A stretch of 64,000 nucleotides of DNA from contig CM064871.1 in NCBI GenBank assembly GCA_032719365.1, positions 57,689,056 to 57,753,055 of the forward strand, written 5' to 3'. Both the position numbers and the translations under genes were made by a program. A model generated the notes under the pieces. The model made no database searches, was not told where the DNA came from, and worked only from the letters and a program-made list of their open reading frames with translations. This document shows, piece by piece, positions 24,801 to 36,172 of this stretch. The DNA comes from Prinsepia uniflora. Lineage: Eukaryota; Streptophyta; Magnoliopsida; Rosales; Rosaceae. The first letter of the stretch is position 1. Every line of letters starts with the position of its first letter.

Positions 24801-25301
24801 TACCTTTTCCTTCAAAACTTCGACTGTTTTCTTCAACAAAAGAGCCTAGGCTCGTTTCTTCCTTTATGTGCTTCACTTGCCTTTTTTTTTCCTTTTTTTT
24901 CCTGCGTATCTGCTGCCCCTTCTCCCCTTTTTTTCTTTTTTTTTTTCCTGAATTGTCATGCCCTTTTATATAGGCTAACTCATGTGTTGGAGATATGGAT
25001 GGCTAGCTACACATCCTTATCAACCTAGTGTTTATTTTTTGTCAAACACTAGTCATAGCCTAAATTCTAGGTCTACTTGAAGGAGTGGACTTCAATGAGG
25101 ACTCCAACTTGATCCAAATAAAGGCTCCATTCCAACCTTGCCGTGAGGCATTTGATGGATAAATCCATCACTTGATGTTATCTCCTACTAATTAGGGATT
25201 TTGATTTTGTTTAATCCCTTTTATTTTATATATTTCTATTATCCTTATTAAATTTTGAAGCCCCTTTTATATTTATCTTTGTTGAATTTTTTCCTTCAAC
25301 A
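21869..25301 (-). mobile_element. Nested 3.4-kb insertion, probable solo LTR
   Basis: Flanked by exact 5-base duplications TGTTC (21864-21868 and 25302-25306). On the - strand it begins TGTTGAAGG and ends CCCCAATA, close to TGTTG...CAACA. A TATA-like CCTATATAAAAGGGC sits about 330 bases into it (- strand, ~24961-24975), as in an LTR promoter; a second, GCATATAAAAGGGGG, is near 24256. I found no second copy of its start inside, no coding frame and no purine tract, so a solo LTR fits better than a full element. It carries a hairpin-repeat array at 22066-22769. The composition (AT-rich, T-runs) differs clearly from the host element. Confidence 0.65.
22066..22769. repeat. Four-copy array of a double-hairpin motif
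   Basis: Each copy has hairpin A, then TGCCTACGTA and hairpin B. Hairpin A stems: 22066-22071/22078-22083 (CCTAAG/CTTAGG), 22234-22240/22245-22251 (ATCTAGA/TCTAGAT), 22505-22511/22514-22520 and 22716-22722/22725-22731 (ATCTAAA/TTTAGAT). Hairpin B outer stems CTACG/CGTAG: 22088-22092/22118-22122, 22255-22259/22283-22287, 22524-22528/22554-22558, 22735-22739/22765-22769. Inner stems vary but pair: TCCG/CGGA, CCCT/AGGG, TCCC/GGGA. Copies 3 and 4 lie in a 211-base tandem duplication (22408-22565 and 22619-22776). Function unknown. Confidence 0.75.
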
Positions 25302-25306
25302 TGTTC

Positions 25307-27513
25307 AAACAATTACCTCAATACATTTGATTGACTTCATAGGGAAACCAATCCCAATATCCACACGTCTAAGGTTGACAAAATCTGACCTCGTCGGACA
25401 CTTACTCGCCTGAGTAACATACCATACGGTATTTACCTCGAAAAGAAGTTTAGTCCCAACATCCACAACTCAAACATCCAAGTAAAAGTGATAAACTCTC
25501 TACCTATCTGGATCATCAAGATCACAATCCAGATCCATCACTGCATCATCCGATCATAGACGTCACAATCATCGATCGTCAGGACGTCCAAAGTCCTCAA
25601 CCTATATCCCACATCTAAACAGATCAGTCAACCACGAGACACGTCGAGACTGTGGGTTCTCACTGATTACCTCGTATCGATCCTTGTCATTCCACCGAGG
25701 AAAATCAAGAATGATCCAATCACGATGACACCAAAATCCATCCTACGTAAATGCAAACAACACTCGCTGCACTCACCACGTCATGTGACCTGACATCGTC
25801 TGCCACCAAGTAGAGAATGAGAAATCTCAGTCACCTAACTTCAATATACTCAACTCCACCTGATGACCCAAGACAAATCCGGGTCCACTAACCAATACAC
25901 GATCAACGTACTGGTGACAACCGACATCACCTGTTATCCACCACGGCAGAACCCGAGAAGTCACCCTAATGACTTCGAAATACCCATTTCCAATGCGAAC
26001 AACCCGCATTCCACTCGTCACCTCAATCACAACCTCTCGTGATTCCGAAGTTCCAATCTGGTTGGAAAAAACATACTCGGACATCAACAACATGTCCATC
26101 ACCAATTTAACTCCATCTGTGATCCACTCCCAGATCACCGATACCGAACATATGCCCATCTCGACGGAGTCACATCCCGACTCGTAACTCACCGTCATCA
26201 CAACCACCGGTACCAGCACCAGTACCAGTACCACCACTGTCACTATCACCAACATCACCTGTCAGCATCAGCACAAATTGTGCAAATCAGACAGCCCTAG
26301 ATCTTCGCTTATACCGAGCGACAATCCTGTACCTTTACTCGAATGGGAGAAACTCTGCCTCCTTCATACCCAACAACTCCAGGTATAGTCACCCTGACAT
26401 CTCATACGAGGAAAGGAAACGTCCCCCGAACGTCCCTGATTCCCAATAATCGTAACTACAACCACTCTCGGTAGTAGTGCCTGCCACAGACTCGTGCAGA
26501 CCTAATCACCAGACATCACGATCTAAACTCCGCATCCAACGGAATCAATCGATCGTACAAACTACTCCGTATCCCACTCAGGGATTCCATCGACAAATAC
26601 CAACCCTGATAACTTGTCCAACCAAACTCTAACCAGTCGTAACTTGACTCAACCAATGTCGTCTACCAGGTAGCCCATGACCTTAGTTGCACCAACAATC
26701 CATCACAACTAAAATAGTACGACGACCAACTAGGTCTAACCGATAAGTATAACCTCGACTGCAGAGTGCAGTCCCATCACTCAAGCTGACATGACTAGAC
26801 CAGACATGGCCGATAGTCGGTCTCATTGGAGTCGAGACCACTCGCCAACTCACATTTCCGAACCATAGCCCCAAAGGTAGGGTTCCACGATCACACCTAG
26901 GTTCACTCTAAACCCAACCGCTAACTGCCAACCGCAGTACATTCCACAATCTGACCGACTCCGCGGTCTTGACATCGCAAGGACGTCAATCCAATCCTAC
27001 CGTGAATCCAACTAGGATTCCACAAATCTGACCGCTAACTGCCATAAGCAGTAAATCCATTTAACTCAACAAAATCCGATCATCGGATGGTCACAATACC
27101 AAACTACCGTCAAAACGATCCTACGACATCGTGAAGACGATCCCAACTAACCGTCTCATGATCAAAATTTAACGTACTACTACGTTCACCTTCCTGTAGG
27201 GTCCCACATTGTCAACCACGCCAGAACTATGGAAACCCCGACATCCAATGCCGAACCAAGATATTCCACGATTCAATCCTACTAACTATCGTACCAGCAC
27301 CCTAACTATCAGGTTGATAACGAACTGCAGCCCATTGAGATATCACATCCTCGACCTGCGCACTACTCCAAGAGCAAACTTGCTCTGATAAGCATCCTAC
27401 GAGCAATCCTATGCTCTGATAGAGCCAAACGTAGCTCTGATAGAGCAAACTGCGCTCTGATACCACACTGACAGTATCAGAGCGTCCTGGGTATCCCATA
27501 AGCCAACTTGCTC
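25307..27513. other. Internal non-coding region of LARD-like element (right part)
   Basis: Continues the sequence broken at 21863. TCA/ACC-rich on the + strand. The longest open stretch on the - strand (25827-26258) has a low-complexity Val/Leu-rich start and no recognisable retroelement motif. The last 150 bases hold the primer-site motif cluster. Confidence 0.55.
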
Positions 27514-27518
27514 TGATA
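27382..27518 (-). promoter_or_regulatory. Primer-binding-site region with six PBS-like motifs
   Basis: The nonamer TATCAGAGC, the core of the initiator tRNA-Met complement, occurs on the - strand at 27382-27390, 27413-27421, 27434-27442, 27454-27462 and 27510-27518, and once inverted at 27475-27483. The full 12-mer TGGTATCAGAGC is at 27454-27465. A TGACAG block like the LTR edge precedes both the 27454 and the 27510 copies, so the LTR/PBS junction itself seems duplicated. Confidence 0.7.
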
Positions 27519-30500
27519 CACGCTGACAGGACCCATCCCAATCCCCCAGGGATTAACGCGGGATGACCCTGCTCCCATCTGACACGAAGTGTCAGGCAAG
27601 AGATATTTCCAACCATTGCCCTCTCGGGCTATCAGAGTACGCCAGTATCCGGAGGAGGTATATGATATCTTGGTCTCTGCTACTGTCCACATCCGTTGTC
27701 AACCTGAAGGGTAGTCAAAACATTAAAAGCTGTGAGTGGACAAAACAACCAGTTTATAAAAACATTTCATAAGAAAGACATTTGTACCCTTCACTAAAAA
27801 GCATGCATGCATTCGAAAACCATTTAACCAAATGGACCTAAGGTGGGAACTAAGCCCAAAACCATAATGAAAGCAAGTATACGGGCCACTGCCCAAATCC
27901 ATAAAGGACTCAGCCCAAAACCATATCCATACTGAAACCAAGTACACGGGCCACTGCCCAAATCCTGTGCAACCACACATCACATATCATATATATCATA
28001 TATACATATAATCCACACAACCAATCCTGTCACGGTTTCCAAAGCTACGCGTGTGCTACCCGGAGTCTCAAACCCAAGTCTTCTCAAAGTCAAAGTCAAT
28101 GTCCGCAGACCACTGACCTTACCCGAGGTTATAGTAACCATAGCCTTCTTGAGAGTAAGGAACCCAACAGGGGCGACTCCCACTCAATCAGTGCTCCGTG
28201 ACTACTTCAGGGTCCACCCAGGCCAACGACCCTCCTCGGAGGAGATAATAGAAGTAAAGGAAGGTATATGAACATATATATATACATAACATAAATATTC
28301 ATGCCCGGTTCCCCTGAACCGTCATGATCTATAGCATCCATACCATTCATATATATATATATATATACATATACAAAACAACCTCCATGCCCTGTTCCCA
28401 TAAACCGTCATGTACCACAATAACCTTTCCAGGGTTCATGCCGGTTCCCATAAACCGCCATGAACTTTAAAATCCATCTAGGGTCCCTGACCCGAAATCA
28501 TATCCATAAAGTAACTGGGTCTTGTGCCCAAACATATGACATCAGCTGGGCATCGTGCCCGATATCTAAGGGTTAGTCACGACTCCGATCGTAGTGATGC
28601 GTGCAACCATCCATCCAGGACCGCCCTCAATCCTAGTATGTCGCCGTGAACGAATTAACCGACGCGACCACCACAAGGTCAGGGTGCATTCATCACCGAT
28701 CGCTATCCTGAACCGTGAGCACTCCGAAGTCGAGCCTCCCCAGGCTGCCCAACCACGATTCGTGCATCGTGACCTATCCGGAAGGAACACATCCCAATCC
28801 GGAGGCGAGCGTCACGTCCTCTGTTGCCGTGCACCAAGCGTCTGCTGCGACCATGACTCGGACCCGTAGGTAATCAATAGGGTCATATGCCCGAGAAAAA
28901 ACAAAATGGGTCTCATACCCGAGTTTATCCTTTTGGAAATCCAAAACCATTTCATTTACACCAATAAAGAAATACAGACCTGTATAGGCACCGTATAGGG
29001 CCGAAACCTCGAAATACGTGCCTATACGTAACCACACATCCAAATGCATTCATGGCATTACCAAACATGTAATAAAACCTATAATAAACATTATGCATGC
29101 ACCAATTTAGAAAACCAAGGTTCACTCACAGACCGTCCGAGCTGCCGCCTCGATTTGCGTGCCATGCGGCTCTCCTGAGCTAATCACCGTGACCGGGACT
29201 CCCAAACCTGTCCAAATCGTAATAGAAGGTTACTAACTACTTAATTAATCTCCCACTAATGTCCCGTAATTTTTTGGAATTTTAAACTATTTTTAAACTC
29301 AATCTGAAACCTTCTGATGCTCCGAACATTATCGAAACGGTGTCCAATCGACACGAAACTAGTCCCAAAATGTTCGTTACATCGAATAGAAGATTTCACG
29401 TGTCGAAAACACGCTCAAAATCCTCACCACGTCCTCACACGCGTCCCTAGAACCTCACGCGCGTGAAGCCCACGCGCGGGTACTGTACGCGCGTCTTCAA
29501 CCTCCAGCACCGGTCCGAACCGATTTTCCTATGCAGCTGGTTTACCTGGACCGGCGTGACCGGTCCGTCATGGTTCCTCCCTTATTTTGGTCCGTTTTTA
29601 TCCCTAATCATTCCTAATCTTCCTAAATATGTTCCATGAACCTAAACATGTAATTAAAACATTCCAAAACTTACTAAAACCTATTAAACTGATTTCCCCT
29701 TTTTCAGTTCAAACCTCCATTCTCGTTCCCAGGCTTCACAGCCATCAAACCCCATTAAAAAGCTTCATATTAAGTCCCTAGCAACCTAAATAACCTTATC
29801 CAAACGTCCAAAACAACCCATAATGCATAAATCGACAATTATAGGAAAAATGGGTTAACCGATTACCTTCTCGGTTTTGCCTCCTCCACACCGCCGTCTG
29901 CGGCGGTTTTGGCCGTCCAACAACCTCCTCTCAGTCCCTCTCAACTCTCTTGTTCCTCAGGCATGATAAAAAAAGAAAGGGTTGGATTGGTTTGGTGAGA
30001 AATGAGATCGGGTTTGAGTTTGAATGAAGAAAATGGAGATGGTCGATGCATGTGTTAATTTGGGTGGGCAATGGATGGGTGACAAGTGTCACTCATCCAT
30101 TGGGCCTCCATCAAATATCCGGGCCCCACTAAATTCCAAAACGCAACCGTTTCGTAATTCGCACAATAGTACCCCAAAACTTCCTTGAACCGTAACTTCG
30201 CCGTCGAACGTCCGAATTTGACGTGCCGCCTGTCTATGGATTCGTATCGTCCCGATCTACGTAACGGTCCTTGACCCTCGGCCATCGAACACCCCAGTCC
30301 AAAAGTCAACATTTGGCCCTTTTAACTAAAATTACCAAAATGCCCCTAAACTTCCGAACGTCATAACTTCTTCCTCAAACGTCGGAATTGAACGTGCCAC
30401 CTGTCTATGAACTCGTGACGTCACGAACTACGTCACGGTCATTGGTCAAAGTCCATTTGACCGTTCGAACGAAAAGTCAATGTTTTGCCCATGCCCAAGA

Positions 30501-30614
30501 GCAAAACGGTCATTTTGCATCGTTCTTTCAATTTCGCTCAACTAATCACGGATTAGCCTCACTAATCGTGATTAGTCACTAATCTAATCCTTGATTTCGG
30601 GACGGGTCGTTACA
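27514..30614 (-). repeat. 5' LTR (right copy) of the LARD-like element
   Basis: Collinear partner of 17615-20676. The left edge is ambiguous between 27514 (TGATACACG) and 27524 (TGACAGGACC); 27514 matches the TGATAC at the other LTR's outer edge. It has a ~25-base GC-rich block near 29460-29485 that the other copy lacks, and shorter TA microsatellites. The right edge GGTCGTTACA abuts the target duplication AGCCA. Confidence 0.88.
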
Positions 30615-30652
30615 AGCCAAGTCTCACTTCTGTTCAAGAGCTTTCTCCCTGA
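30615..30652 (+). pseudogene. PADRE (DUF4228) gene, displaced 3' end
   Basis: Directly after the retroelement the sequence codes the family's C-terminus and stop. Read with the last bases before the element at 17605-17609 it gives WEPSLTSVQELSP then TGA at 30650-30652, a standard PADRE-protein ending. This proves the insertion is inside the coding region and shows the original gene ended 351 bases from the convergent PHT2;1 gene. Confidence 0.85.
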
Positions 30653-31003
30653 CGTTCTGTAAATCATCGAACTTGCGTTTGTATCCTGGTACATGGTTCA
30701 TTTCTAGACGTTGCTCCATGGAAATACTGAGATAGATGTAACGAAAACCTCATACAGTAATAAGTAAAATATCATTCCATTACTCTCTTCATTTTTTCTG
30801 GATATAGTACTTGCTCTGAACAACTTTTGGCTGTCAGAATCATCTAATACATTGATGTTTCTCTGGAAATTAAAATTCAAGAAACAATAGGCTTTGAGCA
30901 CAAGCAGTGTCATTAGTTCCAAAAATCAATTTGGAAGACAAGTGCTTCGTTTTGATTAATGACTTACATAATCTCTCCATACTTTCTATCTTGAAATATA
31001 CAC
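30653..31003. other. Convergent 3' regions of PADRE pseudogene and PHT2;1
   Basis: No gene. AT-rich, and probably contains the 3' UTR of PHT2;1 on the - strand. Confidence 0.5.
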
Positions 31004-34000
31004 TTATAAAATGTAAGACAAAAGCTTGGTAAGGATCCATGTGTATACCACAGAAAAGAAAGCACCAGCTGGAATTGTGATAGCCCAAGAAGCCACAATC
31101 TCCCTCACAGTTTCTGCTCTCACACTATTAAGCCCTCTTGCAAACCCTACCCCCATGACAGCACCCACCAGAGTATGGGTGGCTGAGATCGGAAGTCCCA
31201 TCTTGGAAGCAAATAGAACCACCGAGGCTGCAGCAAACTCTGCTGCAAATCCTCTAGTTGGTGTCAGTTCTGTAATTTTCTTCCCAATCGTTGCTATAAC
31301 CCTGTACCCCCACATTGTGAGACCTGCCACAATCCCAAACCCTCCCCATGCCAGAACATCATTCGGAATGACAATCTCACCTCCGCTAGCACCACCGTAA
31401 AGAATCGATAATGCACCGGCCAAAGGGCCTATTGCATTGGACACATCATTGCCTCCATGGGCAAATGACATGAAGCATGCTGAGAGGACTTGCATGTATC
31501 CAAAAACCCCGTATACTATTTCCAATTGTGTACCAGTTGGACCTGCAATATCAGAAAGAAACCCAATGTTTTTCTGGTGGGCGGGGCCGCCATCTTTTTG
31601 CTCTGCTTCTAATGTTGAGGTAGACTTGAGGAGGAGATGACCTAGCTGCCTTCGGATAATTCTATACACGAGAGCTGCCCCAGAAACTCCGCAGGCAAGA
31701 GCACGAACCCCCGCAAGAGGCAAGCTTTTTCCGAGAGGAAATGCTGCAAATGAGATTCCAGTTACACCCACAAACACAGCCACTGGTGCTGCGGCAGCGG
31801 CAGCTTGCCCGGGATTCGGTGCGCTGTATACATACTGAAACGAGAAGAGAAGCAGTAAGGCATGTAGCCTGATGCTCTATGGAACAAAAACTTTAGTCCC
31901 AAGAACCAAGCACCAAAGAGTTTATCAGCAAATGCATATGGTTATGACTTTTTCTTTCTATGGGTTCGTTTGGTAAGCAAGATTGGATTAGATTAATGAG
32001 TAAGTACGAATTTGTTGCATTGTAAGGGAGTTGGAGGGGGCGGAGATATAGAAGAAACCTGAACTAGTCCAATCTAGAAGATGAGTTTCCTTCTATGTCT
32101 AATCCTGTTTAATTCTCTTGTTGTAAAAAGTTTATCTATTTTTATATTACATTAAATTTGAAGAGTTATCTAATCAAATTCTACTCACTAAACGGACCTA
32201 AAAGTTTTCCACCTGATTTTTTCACATCCAAGTTTCTGATCATCTTACTTTTAGGTAAAAAACACAACTCAATTTTTTTTTTTATATAATCTAAGATAAT
32301 TTAGTCTAAACTTTGATAAACAAAGACAAAAAAAATAAAATAAAAAAATACAAACAGCAGCAAGCGAAAATAGCCTTATCCACCAAATTTGAACTCTTAT
32401 CAATATCTTAGGTTAATAGTTTATGATTTAGTTTTCAAGCTTTGTGCCTCCATCCAAAATCTAAAGACTAACCACCCTAAGTCATAAACTCTCCTATCAC
32501 CATCCCTCCTCTCCAAAATTTCTTAAAACCGTAAATTCCTAAACATTAAACTCCAAATAATACCATTGATTATGCAGAGTAAATTATAATTCTTGAAAAT
32601 AGGGTTCGAGCTTTATAACTCTTGGTTGCTATCTCGAACTTTGGCCAAAAAATAATAATAATAATAATAAATAAATAGAGGTACATAAGTAATATCACTG
32701 CTAAAATATATTGATTATTGTTTTATTTAAGTTTGGTTATAATTATGTTTTTGGTTTCTCTACAAATAAGCTAATTAAGCAAAGATGTGAGACGTTTGTT
32801 TATATGTTAATGATAATTAAGGGCAACGCCATACCCATAAATGATATAAGGCTGTTCCATCTCCAAGTAAGGAGAACATACCCTACGAATGCATTTGTAC
32901 ACAAGAAAGGACATCAATGCCCCCATGAATGGTGAGATCACCCATGACGATATCACCCTTGCCAATGAGCTCCAGAACACCGCGCCTGCTCCGCCGTAGA
33001 CGATTCCAAATCCCACCATAGATCCTACTATACAGTGCGTTGTGGACACCGGCCACCCATAATATGATGCAACCTGACTACCACAAAACAATTAGTCATG
33101 GATGGAACAAAGAACACAAGAATGTACCATGTAATTAAACAACGAAAAAAAAAACATATAGAAAAATGTAACATAATCACTAAGTTTGAAGGAGGTTGAA
33201 GTTTCACTTCAAAATTAATTGGCAATAAGGGATTAACTCAACTTCTTAATATGCATTTGCTGCGAAGTTTTGTTTCTTTGTAGCTATTTGGTCTCACCCA
33301 TAAAAGTATCAGACTCTTATATTATGAAAGAAGTTGAATTTGGACTACACAACTATTTACCAATGAACAAGTAATTCAACCCTTTATAAACTCTTACAAG
33401 ATTTTTTTTTTTTTGTTTTTTTTTTTTCAAATTCAAGTAAATTGCTTTCGACCAAAAATGTCATTGGGTGAAATGTTCCATGGAAGTGCCCCGCTCTTGC
33501 TATTTTCCAACGTCAAGGAAGATCTTGGTCCGATGATTTTAAGGAAGAACTCATGAACAATAACCGGTAAACACAACAATACAACAGCAATTGCTAACTT
33601 CATATATGTATACTTGTATGGGATGGTGGATTACAAATGTACATTTCCTAACTTTTCTTTTGAATATGCTTTTTAACTTCCAATTATTGTGGAAAACTCG
33701 AGACCTAATATTTATGCCGTAAGTTTACTTCGCATCTTCCAAATTTTTCGGTCACTAATAACATCGTGATTTATGAATTACTTTCTTTTAAAAAAAGCAA
33801 ATGGGTACTTTTGATTAATTTACGTTGTTGTCCAAGAGTCACGGGTAGTTTTTTTCACTTATATGAGCTTCGATATATATATATATATAGATATATAGAT
33901 ATATATATATTATTAGAAACGGATTATATTATTAGATATGGACTTATTAAGGCGAATTTCAAACTTGGCTTGTATAAGAATCAAATCCGAGAAATACCGC

Positions 34001-34896
34001 TGAACTTAGTGAAACTTCGTGTCCTAAACCTGAAGGCAAACTATCATTAACCATAAGGTTCTTATCTTTTTTTTCAAGGATTAAATTTCAAATATTTAAC
34101 TTTGTAAATTGAAATTTGAAGAAAAGATTAGTTATACCTGCAACCAAGTGCCAGCAGCAGCGAGAGAAGAAAGCAAGCCAGCAAAAAGCAGAGTATCTTT
34201 TCCCTGAAACACATTGGCAACAAGAATGCCCTTCTGCATCGTGCTGGTCACGTGAGTCCCCATGAGAAACGCACCTGAAAACTTGAGCACCGCCGCCGTC
34301 AACACCGCCTGTCTCAGCGTCAGAGCTCCGGAACCCACTGAAGTCCCCATGGCATTGGCCACGTCATTGGCTCCGATGTTCCACGCCATGTAAAACCCAA
34401 AAAGCAGAGTTGCATAAGACAAGAGCTTGATCTTCAAGGCCAGGCCCTGCCCCAGAGACTTCATGAAAAATGGAAGACTCAGAGCGGCAAACACTATGCA
34501 AATCGAAATGGCCGATGCTGTGCTGGAGGATATGTGGAAGGCCTGAGCCATTCCGTGAGACTCCATTTTTTCCTCTGTTTTTGTTTTTCCAAGATGCTCT
34601 GCTTCGGCATCGGCATCTTGGGTTTGCTCTTCTTTTTCGCCTTCAGCGAAAGAAGATAAGCTGGCAAAAGGGTAAGAAAATTTGGAGCTGTTGAGGTTTA
34701 AAAGTGGGAGAGTATAATTGGGTACCGGCGGCGGTGTTTGGCGGCAGAAAAAGTTTGTGTCTTTCTTGGGAAAGTGGGTTTCCGTCGATGAAAAGAGAAC
34801 GGCGCGGTGGTTGGTGAGGTGGAGGTGAGATTTGTGGAGGAGGAATGCTTGTGGTGTGGTGGGGTTTCTTGTTGAAGATAAGCAATATGGAGTCAT
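31004..34896 (-). CDS. PHT2;1: Chloroplast inorganic phosphate transporter PHT2;1 (593 aa)
   Basis: Low-affinity phosphate carrier of the PiT/PHO-4 family in the plastid inner envelope, moving phosphate with a cation. Three exons on the - strand: 34896-34138, 33073-32882 and 31834-31004, joined in phase 0 at WLQ|VASYYGW and CIRR|YVYSAPN. That gives 593 residues, close to the ~587 of Arabidopsis PHT2;1. Residues 1-~110 are Ser/Thr/Pro-rich and fit a transit peptide plus soluble N-terminus. Both family signatures are present: GANDVANAMGTSVGSGAL near 175 and GGNDVSNAIGPLAGAL near 440. A hydrophilic loop (KSTSTLEAEQKDGGP) separates the two halves. A second conserved block, MGLPISATHTLVGAVMG, lies in exon 3. 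All splice sites are canonical, and the gene seems intact despite retroelements on both sides. Confidence 0.95.
33870..33912. repeat. AT microsatellite in PHT2;1 intron 1
   Basis: TA/GATA-type dinucleotide run within intron 1 (33074-34137). Several T-runs nearby (33395-33428) suggest intron drift. No gene inside the intron. Confidence 0.7.
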
Positions 34897-35557
34897 GACT
34901 TGGCGGCTACCAGAAAGGCGGCGGCGGAGAGAGTGAGTGAGGCGGAGGAGGAGGAGAGGGGGGTAGAGAATCCAAAGGAATTATTCAGGTGTATTCTTGG
35001 CCATGGAATTTGGTGTGGAGGAAGAGGAGGATGAATGTACATTTTGGAATTGGATATGATTACTTCTTTTTTGTTTTAATTTTTTTGGTTGGGATTTGGT
35101 TGCTTGCTTTGATGCGATTTGAACGAGTGGTGCTTGTGTGCTCCATGGTCAATTACTATTCAGAATTTTTGAGTTGATGATAAAAGAGCGTAAAAACTGA
35201 GAGAATTTTTGGGTTATCTCAAGCACCAATCACCATGTATTTGATAAAACTGAAAAAAAAAAAAATAAACAGAAAAGCACAATATCTAATAGACTAATAG
35301 AGATTATTATGTTCTTCATGTGCCATCGGGACTTAGTAAGGTCGACTGGTGTCTACTTACCAAAAAAAAAGGGTAGACTGTCCTTACTTCATTAGCTCGA
35401 GTTTTGGTTTCTTATATAATAATTTTCGTATATTTTTCATGTAAGATCAGTTCAGTTTTTAAATCATAATTAAAAGAGCATTTTAACATATTTTTAAATA
35501 AATTAAAGATTGTGTTAATCATCATATGTGAAAATTACCAATTAATTCAATACATAG
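34897..35557. other. Upstream region of PHT2;1
   Basis: Likely 5' UTR and promoter of PHT2;1 on the - strand. The first ~80 bases are GA/GGCGGC-rich on the + strand (5' UTR-like), then AT-rich to the copia element. No other gene or certain TATA box seen. Confidence 0.5.
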
Positions 35558-35736
35558 TGTTGTAAATAGTTAAATTGTTATGTCTATTTATGTAATAGCT
35601 ACTAGGGGTAGTTTTGTCCTTTTGTATTCATTAATTATCCCTTATATAGGGAGAGATAATTAATGAATACAAAAAGACAAAACTACCCCTAGTACCTATT
35701 ACATAAATAGACATAAAAATTTAACTATTTACAACA
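35558..35736 (-). repeat. Palindromic 3' LTR of the copia element
   Basis: Arms of 82 bases (35558-35639 and 35655-35736) are inverted copies with three mismatches around a 15-base spacer holding TATATAGGG. Both outer edges read TGTTGTAAATAG inward. The right arm is the expected start of the LTR next to the purine tract; the left arm is an inverted copy of that U3 in place of R-U5. Confidence 0.85.
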
Positions 35737-35747
35737 CTCCCCCTTGG
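35737..35747 (-). other. Copia polypurine tract
   Basis: CCAAGGGGGAG on the - strand, immediately before the LTR start TGTTGTAAATAG. Confidence 0.75.
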
Positions 35748-35790
35748 ATATTTCATATAATGGTCCTGCTTGGCTACGCACTTATATGTT

Positions 35791-36172
35791 GTCTCGTTAA
35801 AACCTTGTCAGGTAACAAAAACCATATGGGACAAAAATAACTCTGGTCGAAGGAAAAAGGGTGCAACATGCGTATAGGTGATCACATCGGAATCTTCTGA
35901 GGTAACTGATGTCGTCTTTTCTGGAATACGGGTAGATAATCCGCCTTTGAGATAAAATGCATTAGTGTTGCTCCACCAAAACCTTACCCGGTGAACCCAG
36001 TGGGAAAAACCCGGGTTGAAAGGAAAAGATGTGCATATGAGTCAAATCATAGCATCTTCAGGATGCATTGTTAGCGGGGTGATCATACCAAAATGTGCCT
36101 CATTAAAATCTAGCCAGGTAATAAAACCCAATGGGACAAAATAACTCTGGTCATAGGATAAAAGAGTACACG
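35791..36172. repeat. Three imperfect repeats in copia 3' UTR
   Basis: A ~75-base block recurs at about 35791-35873, 35971-36034 and 36098-36172. Each copy has CTC..(T/A)(T/C)(A/C)AAA, then CC(A/C)GGT(A/G)A, then a run like ATGGGACAAAA, CTCTGGTC and an A/G-rich tail. Shorter repeats of the type GGATACTC...GTATACT follow at 36190-36241. Confidence 0.65.

Larger units (their letters stand above)
17615..30614 (-). mobile_element. Non-autonomous LTR retrotransposon (LARD-like) inserted in the PADRE gene
   Basis: Two ~3.1-kb direct repeats (17615-20676 and 27514-30614) bound an internal region. Outer ends are TG...CA. Flanks AGCCC (17610-17614) and AGCCA (30615-30619) are a 5-base target duplication with one change. 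On the - strand a purine tract (20677-20690) abuts the left LTR and tRNA-Met-type primer motifs abut the right LTR, so the element reads right to left. After removing a nested insertion (21869-25301 plus its TSD) the internal region is only ~3.4 kb, with no gag, protease, reverse transcriptase or integrase motif in any frame. This is the form of a large retrotransposon derivative moved by another element's enzymes. The LTRs differ by scattered substitutions and small indels, so the insertion is not very recent. Confidence 0.88.

Noticed and set aside
25827..26258. 143-residue Val-rich - strand frame in the LARD-like element
   Set aside because: Low-complexity start, no membrane-protein family or retroelement motif recognised; neighbouring sequence in frame is broken.
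27382..27483. Possible CRISPR-like spaced repeats (TATCAGAGC copies)
   Set aside because: Eukaryotic DNA, 9-base motifs with irregular spacing and one inverted copy; explained by primer-site duplication.
31026..31400. 124-residue + strand frame
   Set aside because: Shadow of PHT2;1 exon 3 on the other strand.
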